From contig CAMVGU010000003.1 in assembly GCA_947167105.1 (NCBI GenBank), forward strand, positions 89,843-153,842: a stretch of DNA of 64,000 nt, written 5' to 3'. The DNA is from an uncultured Selenomonas sp. Its GTDB lineage: Bacteria; Bacillota; Negativicutes; Selenomonadales; Selenomonadaceae. Below the pieces are notes generated by a model. It saw only the letters and a program-made list of their open reading frames with translations. It was not told the origin of the DNA and searched no databases. A program made the position numbers and the translations under genes. Positions 43,054 through 52,658 of the stretch are shown here, one piece after another. Position 1 is the first letter of the stretch. Each line of letters begins with the position of its first letter.

Positions 43054-44895
43054 ATGAGAATGATTTTAGGCAGCAATGACAAAAAGACGACGAAACCGGA
43101 AAAGAAAAAACAGAAGAGATTGCAAAAATCGAATGATGGCGATCCGATTTTGTCCGGAAGGGATATCGCAGAGATGAAGGATGTGAAGATCTCTCCTAAA
43201 GAAAATGATGTGCCCAGTATGTCTGAAGCCATTCCGAAGGGCGGCATGATTGTTTATGGAGTGGGAGCTCATTTTACTGATATGCTGGGCTGGCACAAGG
43301 ATTTGGCAGGTCGTATTATCCGTGTGATTGACAAGGGCGAAACGAAAATCGGGAACAAGGCACCCGGCTTGGACATAGTTGTGGAATCACCGGAAGTGTT
43401 GCGGCATCTTCCCGCAGGTACACAGGTTGCTGTTTCTGCATTGCGTTATTACGAGGAAATCATTCGAGAGCTTCACGAATTGAATCCCGGTCTCGTCTGC
43501 CCCAATCTTGATCAGGTCGTAGCTTCTCTGCAGCAGGCAGAGGGAAAGGGGATGTTGGTCTATGGTGTGGGGGCGCATTTGGCAGATATGTTGGACTGGC
43601 ATCCGGATCTGGCGGGAAGAATCGGGCGAGTTTTCGACAAGGACGAAGCCAAGACAGGGCAGAAGACACCGGGAGTGGGAGTCCCCATCGAATCCGTTGA
43701 AAAATTGAAGTACTTGCCCGCAGGTACGCGGATCTCGATTGCGGCCATTCGTTATTACGATGAAATTGAAAAAGAGATGTATGCCCTGAATCCGGGGCTG
43801 ATTTGCCAGACAATCGACGATGCCTATGCTTCCCTTCCATCGTTGCCGGCAAAGAAGCAACAAGATATTGAGTTGGTTGAGAAATCAGATCTGTTTGATT
43901 TTGAGTATTATAAAAAATACCTAGGTCATGAAAAGAATGTCGGAAAAACACGTCATTCTGCAGCAGTGCATTACTGTCTTGAGGGATGGAAGAAAGGATA
44001 TAATCCATCGGAGGATTTTTCCACGGAATGGTATTTGAAGAAATATCCGGATATTGCAAGGCATGGCTTAAATCCTCTCGCTCATTATTTGCGGCATGGA
44101 AGAAAGGAAGGCAGGCTGAAAAATAAATTTGAGGTTGCCATTCCCAAATCGCAACAGATATCCACGCGGTACGAGCTTACGGATTTGCAGCGGCAGCGTC
44201 TGCGGGGCAAGGACGCACAGGCACGTTGGCGGCAAAGGTTCCTGCTGAATGCCGCAAACTGCCGCCGCATTTTTTGGGGCACGCGTGGCGTAAGAGCCTC
44301 CTACCTTCGGAGGGAGTTCCAACCGTTGATGGGCAGGGGCGATATTTTCATTGAGGAGGATCTTTCCCTGCGGGGACAGGTGGCGAACGGTCTTCCCATC
44401 TGTATTCCCGATGCATTGAAGGATGTGAGGGGCAAGTTTGTGATCATCGTTCTGGACGGAAACTATACCAAGGTGCGTGAACGACTGCTAGACTATGGAT
44501 ATGTGGAGAACGTGGATTTCGTGGAGGGAAGGCAGCTTCTGGGGGAGGATGAAAATGGCTACATCGATGTGCCCTGTGTGGACAAGACCCAGTCCGGCAT
44601 GATTGTTTACGGATTGGGAGCACACTTGGCGGACATGCTGAAGTGGCATCCGGAACTTGCAGGAAGGATCTCGCGGGTCATCGACAAGGATCCGAAGAAG
44701 ACCGGAACCATTGCCCAAGGGATTGGCGTACCCGTAGAGCCGCCTGCCGTGCTTCGGGACTTGCCCAATGGCACGGAGGTGTCCATTTCGGCCATCAAGT
44801 ATCTGACAGAAATCGAAAAGGAAATTCACGCCATCCAGCCGGGAGCGATCTGCAGGAGCATTGACCAAATCTGGCAGGAGTATGTTTGGAAGTGA
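43054..44895 (+). CDS. Repeat protein with tandem Rossmann-like modules
   Basis: 613 residues. Three near-identical modules of about 85 residues begin GMIVYGVGAHFTDML (about 65), GMLVYGVGAHLADML (about 166) and GMIVYGLGAHLADML (about 515); each continues with DLAGRI-type, DKxxxKxG and LPAGTxVxISA segments. Between them are EYYKKYL and WYLKKYPDI repeats with HYLRHGRKEGR (about 285-360), common in RgpF-type glycan proteins, and a divergent module (FWGTRGVRASYLRREF, about 406-490). No catalytic domain recognised. ATG 43054 has GGGGGAAG 7 nt upstream. Confidence 0.75.
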   Translation: MRMILGSNDKKTTKPEKKKQKRLQKSNDGDPILSGRDIAEMKDVKISPKENDVPSMSEAIPKGGMIVYGVGAHFTDMLGWHKDLAGRIIRVIDKGETKIGNKAPGLDIVVESPEVLRHLPAGTQVAVSALRYYEEIIRELHELNPGLVCPNLDQVVASLQQAEGKGMLVYGVGAHLADMLDWHPDLAGRIGRVFDKDEAKTGQKTPGVGVPIESVEKLKYLPAGTRISIAAIRYYDEIEKEMYALNPGLICQTIDDAYASLPSLPAKKQQDIELVEKSDLFDFEYYKKYLGHEKNVGKTRHSAAVHYCLEGWKKGYNPSEDFSTEWYLKKYPDIARHGLNPLAHYLRHGRKEGRLKNKFEVAIPKSQQISTRYELTDLQRQRLRGKDAQARWRQRFLLNAANCRRIFWGTRGVRASYLRREFQPLMGRGDIFIEEDLSLRGQVANGLPICIPDALKDVRGKFVIIVLDGNYTKVRERLLDYGYVENVDFVEGRQLLGEDENGYIDVPCVDKTQSGMIVYGLGAHLADMLKWHPELAGRISRVIDKDPKKTGTIAQGIGVPVEPPAVLRDLPNGTEVSISAIKYLTEIEKEIHAIQPGAICRSIDQIWQEYVWK

Positions 44896-44954
44896 GAGAT
44901 ATTTCCGTACCATATACATATACAGAAAAGTGAATGAAATAAAGTGGTGAAGAA

Positions 44955-46991
44955 ATGGAAGCAACAATTCATGATGGAATAGATGTATTATTGGGATTTT
45001 CTATGCTTGATCCGATATTTACGAATTTGGCTTCTTCTTCCGGAAAAAGACTGCCTATCGTCATGGAAAATTTAACACGCTATCTTTTACAGAAAGAACA
45101 GGTATCTACCATCCATGATCTCTGCACGGTAGTTATTGTTCCAAATTCCTCAGGCGCAGAACTGCATGAAGCATTGGTTTCCGTCTATTCTCAGACATAT
45201 ACTGATTTTGAAATCCTGCTAGTGGCGGAGCAGGGGTCTGAGGCGTGGCGGATGGCAGAGGGGGAGGATGATGATCGTCTGCGTCTGTTGGTTGCTCCTG
45301 CAGGGGCGAATCTTGCTGAGCGACGAAATCTGGCTCTCCAGAAAGCGAAGGGAAACTATATTTTTTATCTTGATCCAGGCTTTGCTTGGATGGACAAGTA
45401 TCTGGCTTCCATGGTAGCAGCTTTTCATCATCTGCCGGAGGCCGAGGCTGTTTATTCGGCAGTATATCTCTTTGAAACGAAGGAAAAGCTTCGAGCTATC
45501 AAATACGCCAGTTGCAATAAGTCGCTCCTGCGCAATCGGAACTATATCGACCTGAGTGCTTTTGCCCATAAGCGTTCCGTTGATAAGCGACTGGAAGGCT
45601 TTGCGTCGGGGTTGGGGATTCTTGCTGACTACGATTTTGTTCTGAGGACAAGTGAAGTCTGTGAACTATACTCCGTGCCCATTCTGCAAGTTAGCTGTTA
45701 CGAAGATCAGGCGAAGCAGCCGGAAATCGTCTCAGACTACCCGCTCCTTTTGAAGGAGCTTCGAAGCCGTGCTGATAAGAGACAACAGGAACAGCAGCAG
45801 GTATATGCAAACAAAAAACTGAGGCACCCGGTATCGGCTGTCATTGCCAATTATGAACAGGCAGATGATCTTGGAGCGTGCATCCGTTCATTGAAGGCGG
45901 CGCACTGTGATGAAATCATTGTAGTGGATAATGATTCTTCCGAGCTCACACGGCAAAAGCTGGCAGAGTATGTGCGGGACTATGGAATCATCCTGATTCA
46001 GAATGAGTTCAATTCCGGCTTTTCTTATGCTGTCAATCAGGGGATGGAGAGAGCGAAAAAAGAGAATGACATTCTGATGGTGAACACGGATTCTGTTTAT
46101 GAAACAGGCGCTATCTATGAAATGCAGAGAGCCGTTTATACATTGCCGGATGCAGGTATCGCTCTGCCTAGACAAATCTGGCCAGCGGGACGCAACATGC
46201 GGGTACATGTGCCCTACGCCGATAACGGCTATGAGTGCGATGTTACGCTTTCGGTGAACGACCGCAATCTGGTGAATGTTCCCATTTTTTGCAACGGAAG
46301 GAACATTGAAATAGACTTTGGTAATTTTTTCTCCGTGTACATCCCACGTGCCATTTTCGACGAAACCGGACCGTTGGATGCGGAGTGGGGCAGGTTCTAT
46401 CGCTCTGATCGTACCTACTGCATGCTGATGAGGAAGCTGTTCCATAAGAAGATCTATTATGTTCCGGAAGCCATTGTCTATCACAAAATGTCAGTTGGTA
46501 CCAACTTGGTAAAAAAAGAAAATCCGGAGCTTTATCGTTTGATGTTCTTAGAAAACGGATGGACAGATGAAGAACGTCAGCGGCTGGGCTTTGGCGCCCG
46601 CAAACCATGGGATATCTATGGTACGCCACAGGCTTCCAAGTCTCCAAAGACATCGGCATCTAAGGAAGATTCTTCTCCTCATGGCTCGGAGAAGTCTAGC
46701 GTTGCAGTTTTGGCTCGTCAATCAAGACTTGCCGGACGTTCACGAGCCTTTTGGCTGGGAAATGATGCGGACATCCCAGGCGATTTCATAAGGATGGACG
46801 CTGACATGCTTTTCATCAGTGATCCGTCTCGCCAGGGAGCGATCCTTCATGGGCTTCCCGCTTTAGATCCCAAGTCTCTGCGCACCCTGACAAGTCGACC
46901 GTTTGTCATAGTTGTTGGCAATGTCCCAAATGCGTGGCAGATGCTTTCCGGTTGCGGCTATCGGGAAGGAGCGGACTTCGTGTTTGCTTAG
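44955..46991 (+). CDS. Double GT2 glycosyltransferase with C-terminal module
   Basis: 678 residues. A first, divergent GT2-like domain (about 58-270; VVIVPNSSGAELHEALVSV, EILLVAEQGSE) lacks an obvious DxD. A second GT2 domain (about 296-530) has SAVIANYEQADDLGACIRS, IIVVDNDSSE and NSGFSYAVNQGMERAK, similar to rhamnosyltransferase-type GT2. A variable, Ser/Lys-rich linker follows and then the recurrent C-terminal module (FWLGNDADIPGDFI, about 596-678). RBS GTGGTGAAGAA is weak. Confidence 0.85.
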   Translation: MEATIHDGIDVLLGFSMLDPIFTNLASSSGKRLPIVMENLTRYLLQKEQVSTIHDLCTVVIVPNSSGAELHEALVSVYSQTYTDFEILLVAEQGSEAWRMAEGEDDDRLRLLVAPAGANLAERRNLALQKAKGNYIFYLDPGFAWMDKYLASMVAAFHHLPEAEAVYSAVYLFETKEKLRAIKYASCNKSLLRNRNYIDLSAFAHKRSVDKRLEGFASGLGILADYDFVLRTSEVCELYSVPILQVSCYEDQAKQPEIVSDYPLLLKELRSRADKRQQEQQQVYANKKLRHPVSAVIANYEQADDLGACIRSLKAAHCDEIIVVDNDSSELTRQKLAEYVRDYGIILIQNEFNSGFSYAVNQGMERAKKENDILMVNTDSVYETGAIYEMQRAVYTLPDAGIALPRQIWPAGRNMRVHVPYADNGYECDVTLSVNDRNLVNVPIFCNGRNIEIDFGNFFSVYIPRAIFDETGPLDAEWGRFYRSDRTYCMLMRKLFHKKIYYVPEAIVYHKMSVGTNLVKKENPELYRLMFLENGWTDEERQRLGFGARKPWDIYGTPQASKSPKTSASKEDSSPHGSEKSSVAVLARQSRLAGRSRAFWLGNDADIPGDFIRMDADMLFISDPSRQGAILHGLPALDPKSLRTLTSRPFVIVVGNVPNAWQMLSGCGYREGADFVFA

Positions 46992-47036
46992 TTTCGTGTC
47001 GATCGTCTGGAATGTTTCATGGGAGGATTTACAGGA

Positions 47037-48041
47037 ATGAAGATTTTTATTACCGGCATTGCCGGATTTTTGGGAAGTCATCTGGCAGACGCTATGTTGA
47101 GGGATGGTCATGAAGTTCTCGGGTGCGACAATCTCATCGGCGGCTATCTGGATAATGTGCCTGATGGTGCAGAATTTTACCAAGTGGATTGCAATGATAT
47201 TGGTACGATGAATAAATTGCTGAAAGGCGTGGATATTGTCTATCATACCGCTTGTACTGCCTATGAAGGGCTGTCTGTTTTCTCGCCGCGTTTGGTTTGC
47301 CAGAACACCTACCTGAATACCGCCTCCATAGCTTCAGCCTCTATTGCTCAAGGAGTGCGCCGTTTTGTCTACTGCTCCAGCATGGCGCGCTATGGGACAC
47401 AGGCGGTGGTTCCCTTTACGGAGGATATGATCTGCAAGCCGCAGGATCCCTATGGCATCTCCAAGTTTTCGGCAGAAAATCTGCTCCATTGTTTGGCGGA
47501 GGTGCATGGCATAGAGCTTGTGATTGCTGTGCCTCATAATATCATCGGTCCGCGCCAGAAATATGATGATCCATATCGGAACGTGGCCAGTATCATGATC
47601 AACCTGATGCTCCAAGGTCGTCAGCCTATCATCTATGGAGATGGCACGCAGAAACGCTGTTTTTCTTTTGTCCGGGATGATATTGGATGCTTGGAAAAAC
47701 TGGCATTTCAGGAGAATGTGGTGGGGGAGACGGTGAACATCGGACCGGATGAGGAATTCATCACCATTAACGAATTGGCTCAGACCATCGCCGAGTTACT
47801 GCATTTTGACTTGGAACCGACCTACATGCCGGGGCGCCCTCAAGAGGTGAAACTGGCGACTTGTTCTGCGGAGAAGGCCAGACGCCTTTTGGGGTATCAG
47901 ACCCAGTATACTCTGCGTCAGGGATTGCAGGAAATGATTGACTATATCAGAGAACGCGGAACAAAGAAATTCCGTTATCATCTGGATTTGGAAATCATCA
48001 GCGAAAAAACGCCGAAGACGTGGAGCAAGAGGTTGTTCTGA
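47037..48041 (+). CDS. NAD-dependent epimerase/dehydratase (UDP-sugar type)
   Basis: 334-residue extended SDR enzyme. NAD loop GIAGFLGSHLADAML, YHTACTAYEG, SSMARYG and the catalytic YGISKFSAEN (Tyr-x3-Lys) are present, followed by NIIGPRQKYDDPYRNV and a substrate-binding C-terminal part. It resembles GalE/UDP-glucuronate epimerase-like enzymes; with UDP-glucose dehydrogenase downstream, a UDP-glucuronate substrate is possible but unproven. ATG 47037 preferred over 47019. Confidence 0.88.
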   Translation: MKIFITGIAGFLGSHLADAMLRDGHEVLGCDNLIGGYLDNVPDGAEFYQVDCNDIGTMNKLLKGVDIVYHTACTAYEGLSVFSPRLVCQNTYLNTASIASASIAQGVRRFVYCSSMARYGTQAVVPFTEDMICKPQDPYGISKFSAENLLHCLAEVHGIELVIAVPHNIIGPRQKYDDPYRNVASIMINLMLQGRQPIIYGDGTQKRCFSFVRDDIGCLEKLAFQENVVGETVNIGPDEEFITINELAQTIAELLHFDLEPTYMPGRPQEVKLATCSAEKARRLLGYQTQYTLRQGLQEMIDYIRERGTKKFRYHLDLEIISEKTPKTWSKRLF

Positions 48042-48103
48042 CAGAACGTATGCTTGTAAGGAATATGCAATCCCGTAGAGGGATTTTTCTGGGAGGCATC
48101 TTT

Positions 48104-50194
48104 ATGAGGAGAATAGCTATCGTAGCGTTACGAGGTGATGCAAATAAAATTTATGAGTATGTCCTTTATTTGCTAAAGGAGATAAAAGACAATGTCCAGG
48201 CGTTGCATATTGTGTATTGCGGAAACTTGAAGGAAGAGAATGATACATGCTTGCGTAAGGTGTCACCGTATATTCAATCATATTCTGGCAACACTTCAAT
48301 TGAGGGATTTAACATAATCGTTCAGCAATTGGGAACTTCAAGGCTGAAAGTCTTCGATGAATTGCTGCTGGTAGATGATTCGCTTTTTGGACCGCTATAT
48401 TCTATGCAAGACGTTTTACGCAAGATGGAAGGAGAAAAGGCAGACTTTTGGGGAATTGTTGAGCGAAATGACTCCTTCAGCAAGTCTGTGCAGGGGGGCG
48501 TTTTGACACGACACTTCTCTCCCGGTTTTCTGGTGCTGCGGAGTCCATTGCTAAAGGATAAGCGCATGATTGCATTATTTCGGGAATTGTCCTCGAAAGA
48601 ATGTAGTGAAGAGGAAAGGTTGGCAGAGCTTCATCGTGTTTTTCAAGGCTGGGGATATCAAGGTGTTCCTTTTTGCAAGACGGTGGATTTAGATTCATCG
48701 AAAATAAAGAAAAACATTGCACAGGATCTTTGGAATGTCTATGAACTGGTGGGCAGAAGGAAGATGCCATTTTTGTCGAAAACTGCTTTTCTTCTGGATA
48801 CAGGTGAACGTCTGTCTCGCGGCCTTCTGGATGCACTTCCACGCACCATGGACTATTTGAGGAATCAAGGAGAATATGACGAAAAACATATTTGGCAGTG
48901 GCTTTTGGATCATTGCAATTTGGCAGATTTGAGAGATCGATTAAATCTTTACAAGATTATACCGGAAAACATTGTGTCCATAAAAGCGTGGAAAAAGAAA
49001 AGGATTGCTATTATTAGTTTTTGTTTTTATGAGGAAATGTTTTCTGATTATGTCATATTTCTCGAAAAAACTCCAAAAGAAATTGACTTAATCATAGTTA
49101 CAGTTTCTGAGGTACGAAGAAAGAAGTTGGAGAAACTGCTTGCAAGAAGCAAGCACCATGTACAATTGCTTATCATGGAGAATCGTGGCAGAGATTGGGC
49201 GGCGTTGTTGGTGACCTGCAAGGGTATTACATCTCAATATGAGTATTTCTGTTTTCTTCATGATAAAAAAGATTCTCATTTCGATTACCTGACCATTGGC
49301 CCCAACTGGGCCAGGAGCTTCTTGGAGAATCTGGTTGCCTCATCTGCATATGTTGAATGTATTTTGGATGAGTTTGAGGAAAATCCTCGGCTTGGTGTTA
49401 TGGTTCCACCCAATTACTGCCTAAATTCAAATTCCATGTTTCGGACTTCCTACTGGGGTTGTCAGGGAAATTTGGACAGTGCAGCAAGTCTCCTAAAAAA
49501 ACTTGGCCTTAGGGTTCCATTGGACTTTACAAAGCCGGCTGTGGCCGTAGGAAGTGCCTTTTGGTGTCGCCGTGCGGCATTGGTACCACTTCTGGAAGTC
49601 GATTGGAACTATGATGATTTCCCCAAAGAGCCGTATCCTCCAGAGGGTGCACTGGGGCATGTTTTGGAACGTATTTTCCCATATGTAGCCCAAGGAAGAG
49701 GGTATTATACCGTCACGGTAATGGCAATGGATAATGCCAGACAACAGGTGACAGACTGGCGGTATATCGCACAGAATGCTCTGCAACCAATTGCTAAAAG
49801 CAAAGAGGTCATGAATGGAAGAATTCACGAATTCATACATGAAATTGAAGACATGTTTACGAAAGCGGCATCTAAGAAGAAAGTGGATGATAAAAAGACA
49901 TTAAATCCAGACTTTTCTTGCATATCAATGAATCGACCTAAAGCGTGTTGGCTGGTAAATCCAGAGAAAATAAATGATTCTTTTATGGAGAAATTTGATG
50001 GAATCATTTCACCAAATCCTTCTTTGCAAGGGAGAGTGTTGGCAGGGAAACCAGTAGCCGGAGCAGAGAGTTTATCCTGTTGTTCTGTGCGACCTTATAT
50101 TATTGTTATAGAAGATTTCAGTGTTGCTAGGAATGTGCTTACAACATACGGATACTATGAAAGAATAGATTTTATTTGTAGAGAAGGGACATAA
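48104..50194 (+). CDS. RgpF-like glycan synthesis protein with C-terminal module
   Basis: 696 residues. The central and C-terminal parts resemble rhamnan synthesis protein F: RIAIISFCFYEEMFSDYVIF, MENRGRDWAALL, YEYFCFLHDKKD and PEGALGHVLERIFPYVAQ. The N-terminal half (RIAIVALRGDANKIYEYVL, FDELLLVDDSLFG) is a second related domain. The last 80 residues (ACWLVNPEKINDSF) are the module shared by neighbouring proteins. RgpF-type proteins modify or extend rhamnose-containing polymers. ATG 48104 with GGGAGG 7 nt upstream. Confidence 0.82.
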   Translation: MRRIAIVALRGDANKIYEYVLYLLKEIKDNVQALHIVYCGNLKEENDTCLRKVSPYIQSYSGNTSIEGFNIIVQQLGTSRLKVFDELLLVDDSLFGPLYSMQDVLRKMEGEKADFWGIVERNDSFSKSVQGGVLTRHFSPGFLVLRSPLLKDKRMIALFRELSSKECSEEERLAELHRVFQGWGYQGVPFCKTVDLDSSKIKKNIAQDLWNVYELVGRRKMPFLSKTAFLLDTGERLSRGLLDALPRTMDYLRNQGEYDEKHIWQWLLDHCNLADLRDRLNLYKIIPENIVSIKAWKKKRIAIISFCFYEEMFSDYVIFLEKTPKEIDLIIVTVSEVRRKKLEKLLARSKHHVQLLIMENRGRDWAALLVTCKGITSQYEYFCFLHDKKDSHFDYLTIGPNWARSFLENLVASSAYVECILDEFEENPRLGVMVPPNYCLNSNSMFRTSYWGCQGNLDSAASLLKKLGLRVPLDFTKPAVAVGSAFWCRRAALVPLLEVDWNYDDFPKEPYPPEGALGHVLERIFPYVAQGRGYYTVTVMAMDNARQQVTDWRYIAQNALQPIAKSKEVMNGRIHEFIHEIEDMFTKAASKKKVDDKKTLNPDFSCISMNRPKACWLVNPEKINDSFMEKFDGIISPNPSLQGRVLAGKPVAGAESLSCCSVRPYIIVIEDFSVARNVLTTYGYYERIDFICREGT

Positions 50195-50198
50195 GATC

Positions 50199-50423
50199 AT
50201 GGTTTATGTAGGTACCTTGGAAAAGGATGTGGGCATTGGAGATGGGTATTTTATCGATGACTCACAAAAAGGCATGAGCCCTATTGAATCTGCTGGATAT
50301 CCATGTGAAAGGCAGTGGAAACAGTCGAATGGAAAGATGATTTGGATAAAAGATAAATTTTGTGACAGGTTAAGTGCTGTTGTTCCAGATGCACCTAAGC
50401 CAATCGTGCGAGCAGAATTTTAA
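50199..50423 (+). CDS. Small hypothetical protein in the glycan operon
   Basis: 74 residues beginning MVYVGTLEKDVGIGDGYFID, with AAGGGA upstream of the ATG. It fills the gap between the RgpF-like gene (4 nt) and the glycosyltransferase (13 nt), as expected of a real operon gene. Two Cys residues, no signal peptide or membrane segment. No family recognised. Confidence 0.5.
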   Translation: MVYVGTLEKDVGIGDGYFIDDSQKGMSPIESAGYPCERQWKQSNGKMIWIKDKFCDRLSAVVPDAPKPIVRAEF

Positions 50424-50436
50424 TGGATTGAAAATC

Positions 50437-52194
50437 ATGAAAAGAATAAAAATTAAAATTGCTTTTGCAGTTGAGATGTGTGATGTAAAAAATAAGAATT
50501 TCATAGCGGTAAAGACATTAGAACATAGCCTAAAAGAAGAACATGATTTACAAATCATTTATCTGTCTAAACAGGAAGAGATGTGCAGTTGGTATCAAAT
50601 TGGTGATGTGGATATACTTGTAAGTTTAGAGGCGGATTATGATGTTTGGCGAATAAAAAATCCAAAGAATGAATTATTGATATTGGCATGGATTAAGGAT
50701 GATTTAGAGTGGGTTGAAACACCATATTTAGACGGATACCATTATATAATGTTAGAAGAAAGCGATACATCTGAACTGATACGAGAAAAAATAGAGCGTG
50801 TAATCTGTTCCTTTGATGGTTCTGCGAAAAAATTCATGGAAATCATATCCTGCTTAAAACAACATATGAATATGTGTGGAAATCCGACAGAAGGGAACTG
50901 TTCATATTACCCTTTAATATGGGAGAAAGGAATGAACAAAGTTGTCAATCAGATACCTATCTTTCAAGAAGTTATAGCGAAAAAAATTGTCTTTGAGAAA
51001 GCTCATACAAGTAATAATTTATGTCGAGATTATATAGTAGGATGGTACTTGACAATGCAGGCAATGAATGTATATTCTATTCGAGCGTTATCAAAAAGAA
51101 ATTCTGTTGGAATTTATAATAAAATACGTCTACAATGCAAGTCTCTTTCGCAATTAGGAGAAGTTACATATGCGGATCTTTGGTCACGTAGTAAGTCTGC
51201 TCTGGATGGCATGTTGAAAAAATTCCATTTGTATGAATATTATTTTCTATCTCCCGATGTAGATTGGAAGGATGTTGATTATCTTTATCTTCGAAGACCA
51301 GATTTTCTCGATTCGAAATATATTAATTTTATAAAGCATGTAAGGCAGCAAAATTCTCAAATAATATTGCTATTTGAGATACCTACTTATCCATATGATA
51401 AAGAGTATAATTCCGCGGAATGGAGACCGAAGAAAATAATTGATCAAACAAATAGAGCTAATTTAAAGGAATATATCGATGCTATCGTGACTTATTCAAA
51501 TGATGAGAAAATATTTGGCATCCCTGCTATTCATATTAGCAATGCTGTAGATTGCAAATATTACTATGAAATAAGGAAAAATTTGGTTCAAGATAAACGG
51601 CAAGGAATCCATATGATAGCATGTGCTCAGTTTACTTATTGGCATGGTTATGATCGAGTGATTGAGGGAATGCGGTTGTATCTTCAAAAGCTTCCAAATG
51701 CAAATATAGTTTTGCACATGGTTGGACAAGGACCAGAGATGCCATATTATCGCCAGTTGGTAGGACAATACCATTTGGAGTCACATGTAATATTTCATGG
51801 CATTCTAGTTGGAGAGGAATTGGTTAAATTATATATGTCCTGCGATATAGGGTTTGACAGTTTGGGCAGACATCGATCCGGCGTATACTATAACAGTTCC
51901 CTGAAGGGAAAGGAATATGCAGCAAATGGATTATTGATTGTTTCTGGTGTTATAACTGAATTGGACAGCGACACGAATTATCCATATTATTTTCGTGTTC
52001 CAGCAGATGATACTCCGATAAATATGGAAAAGATTTTCGAGTTTTATGATAGAGTCATGAAGTCTGAAAGAAGTAGAGAGAATATGCAAAGGAAAATTAT
52101 GAAATATGCGACTGAACATTTTGATATGAACGTTGCATTTCGTCCTGTACTGGATTTTATCAAACAAAAGTTTGCTGAAAGAAATAAGGTATAA
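50437..52194 (+). CDS. GT4-type glycosyltransferase
   Basis: 585 residues. The C-terminal part (about 390-560) has the GT-B/GT4 features HMIACAQFTYWHGYDRVIEG, NIVLHMVGQGPEMPYYRQL, HVIFHGILVGEELVKLYMSC and GLLIVSG. The N-terminal 280 residues are unusual and Lys/Glu-rich. The gene is much more A+T-rich than its upstream neighbours, as is the stretch to 53.5 kb, suggesting a separately acquired segment. ATG 50437 chosen because the product then begins MKRIKIKIAFAVEM; no strong RBS visible. Confidence 0.78.
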   Translation: MKRIKIKIAFAVEMCDVKNKNFIAVKTLEHSLKEEHDLQIIYLSKQEEMCSWYQIGDVDILVSLEADYDVWRIKNPKNELLILAWIKDDLEWVETPYLDGYHYIMLEESDTSELIREKIERVICSFDGSAKKFMEIISCLKQHMNMCGNPTEGNCSYYPLIWEKGMNKVVNQIPIFQEVIAKKIVFEKAHTSNNLCRDYIVGWYLTMQAMNVYSIRALSKRNSVGIYNKIRLQCKSLSQLGEVTYADLWSRSKSALDGMLKKFHLYEYYFLSPDVDWKDVDYLYLRRPDFLDSKYINFIKHVRQQNSQIILLFEIPTYPYDKEYNSAEWRPKKIIDQTNRANLKEYIDAIVTYSNDEKIFGIPAIHISNAVDCKYYYEIRKNLVQDKRQGIHMIACAQFTYWHGYDRVIEGMRLYLQKLPNANIVLHMVGQGPEMPYYRQLVGQYHLESHVIFHGILVGEELVKLYMSCDIGFDSLGRHRSGVYYNSSLKGKEYAANGLLIVSGVITELDSDTNYPYYFRVPADDTPINMEKIFEFYDRVMKSERSRENMQRKIMKYATEHFDMNVAFRPVLDFIKQKFAERNKV

Positions 52195-52213
52195 GGTGAG
52201 GGGGTGACATGAA

Positions 52214-52645
52214 ATGACTGTTCTGGAAATGGAATTAATTAAATCTATAAATGAAAACTTGGGACTTAGAGATTCTTTTATAAAAACAAAGAGAGAATTA
52301 GAAGAATTAAGGAATGCACGAAAGTCCCAAAGCGGAACATTCTATTCTTTCCTGCCTTTTTATGGAAGACGGAAAGCAATTTGGGGGGTGTATGAATGGA
52401 ACAAAAGTGGATTCAAGAAGATTATGAAACATTTTTTAACTTTGGGAGATTTTTTCGTTGATGAAGATGAACATTTGCAGGGTAAAATGATTGATGGCAT
52501 GCCTGTATGTCATCCTAGTGCCTTAAATGAAATGAATAAACCTATTCTTATTGTTGCGGGAAATTGTAATATAAATTTAAAAGATAATTTGAATGAATAT
52601 ATAGAAGGAAAAAATTTATTTTATTGTAATCATTTGATTCGCTGA
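52214..52645 (+). CDS. Stand-alone recurrent module with N-terminal coiled coil
   Basis: 143 residues. About 1-40 is a Glu/Lys/Leu-rich helix likely to form a coiled coil (KTKRELEELRNARK). The rest (KAIWGVYEWNKSGFKKIM, GDFFVDEDEHLQGKMIDGMP, ILIVAGN) is the same module found at the C-termini of three proteins of this locus, here on its own. RBS weak. A coiled coil plus module suggests a scaffold or adaptor role; inferred only. Confidence 0.55.
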   Translation: MTVLEMELIKSINENLGLRDSFIKTKRELEELRNARKSQSGTFYSFLPFYGRRKAIWGVYEWNKSGFKKIMKHFLTLGDFFVDEDEHLQGKMIDGMPVCHPSALNEMNKPILIVAGNCNINLKDNLNEYIEGKNLFYCNHLIR

Positions 52646-52658
52646 AGGAGTGATTGTT

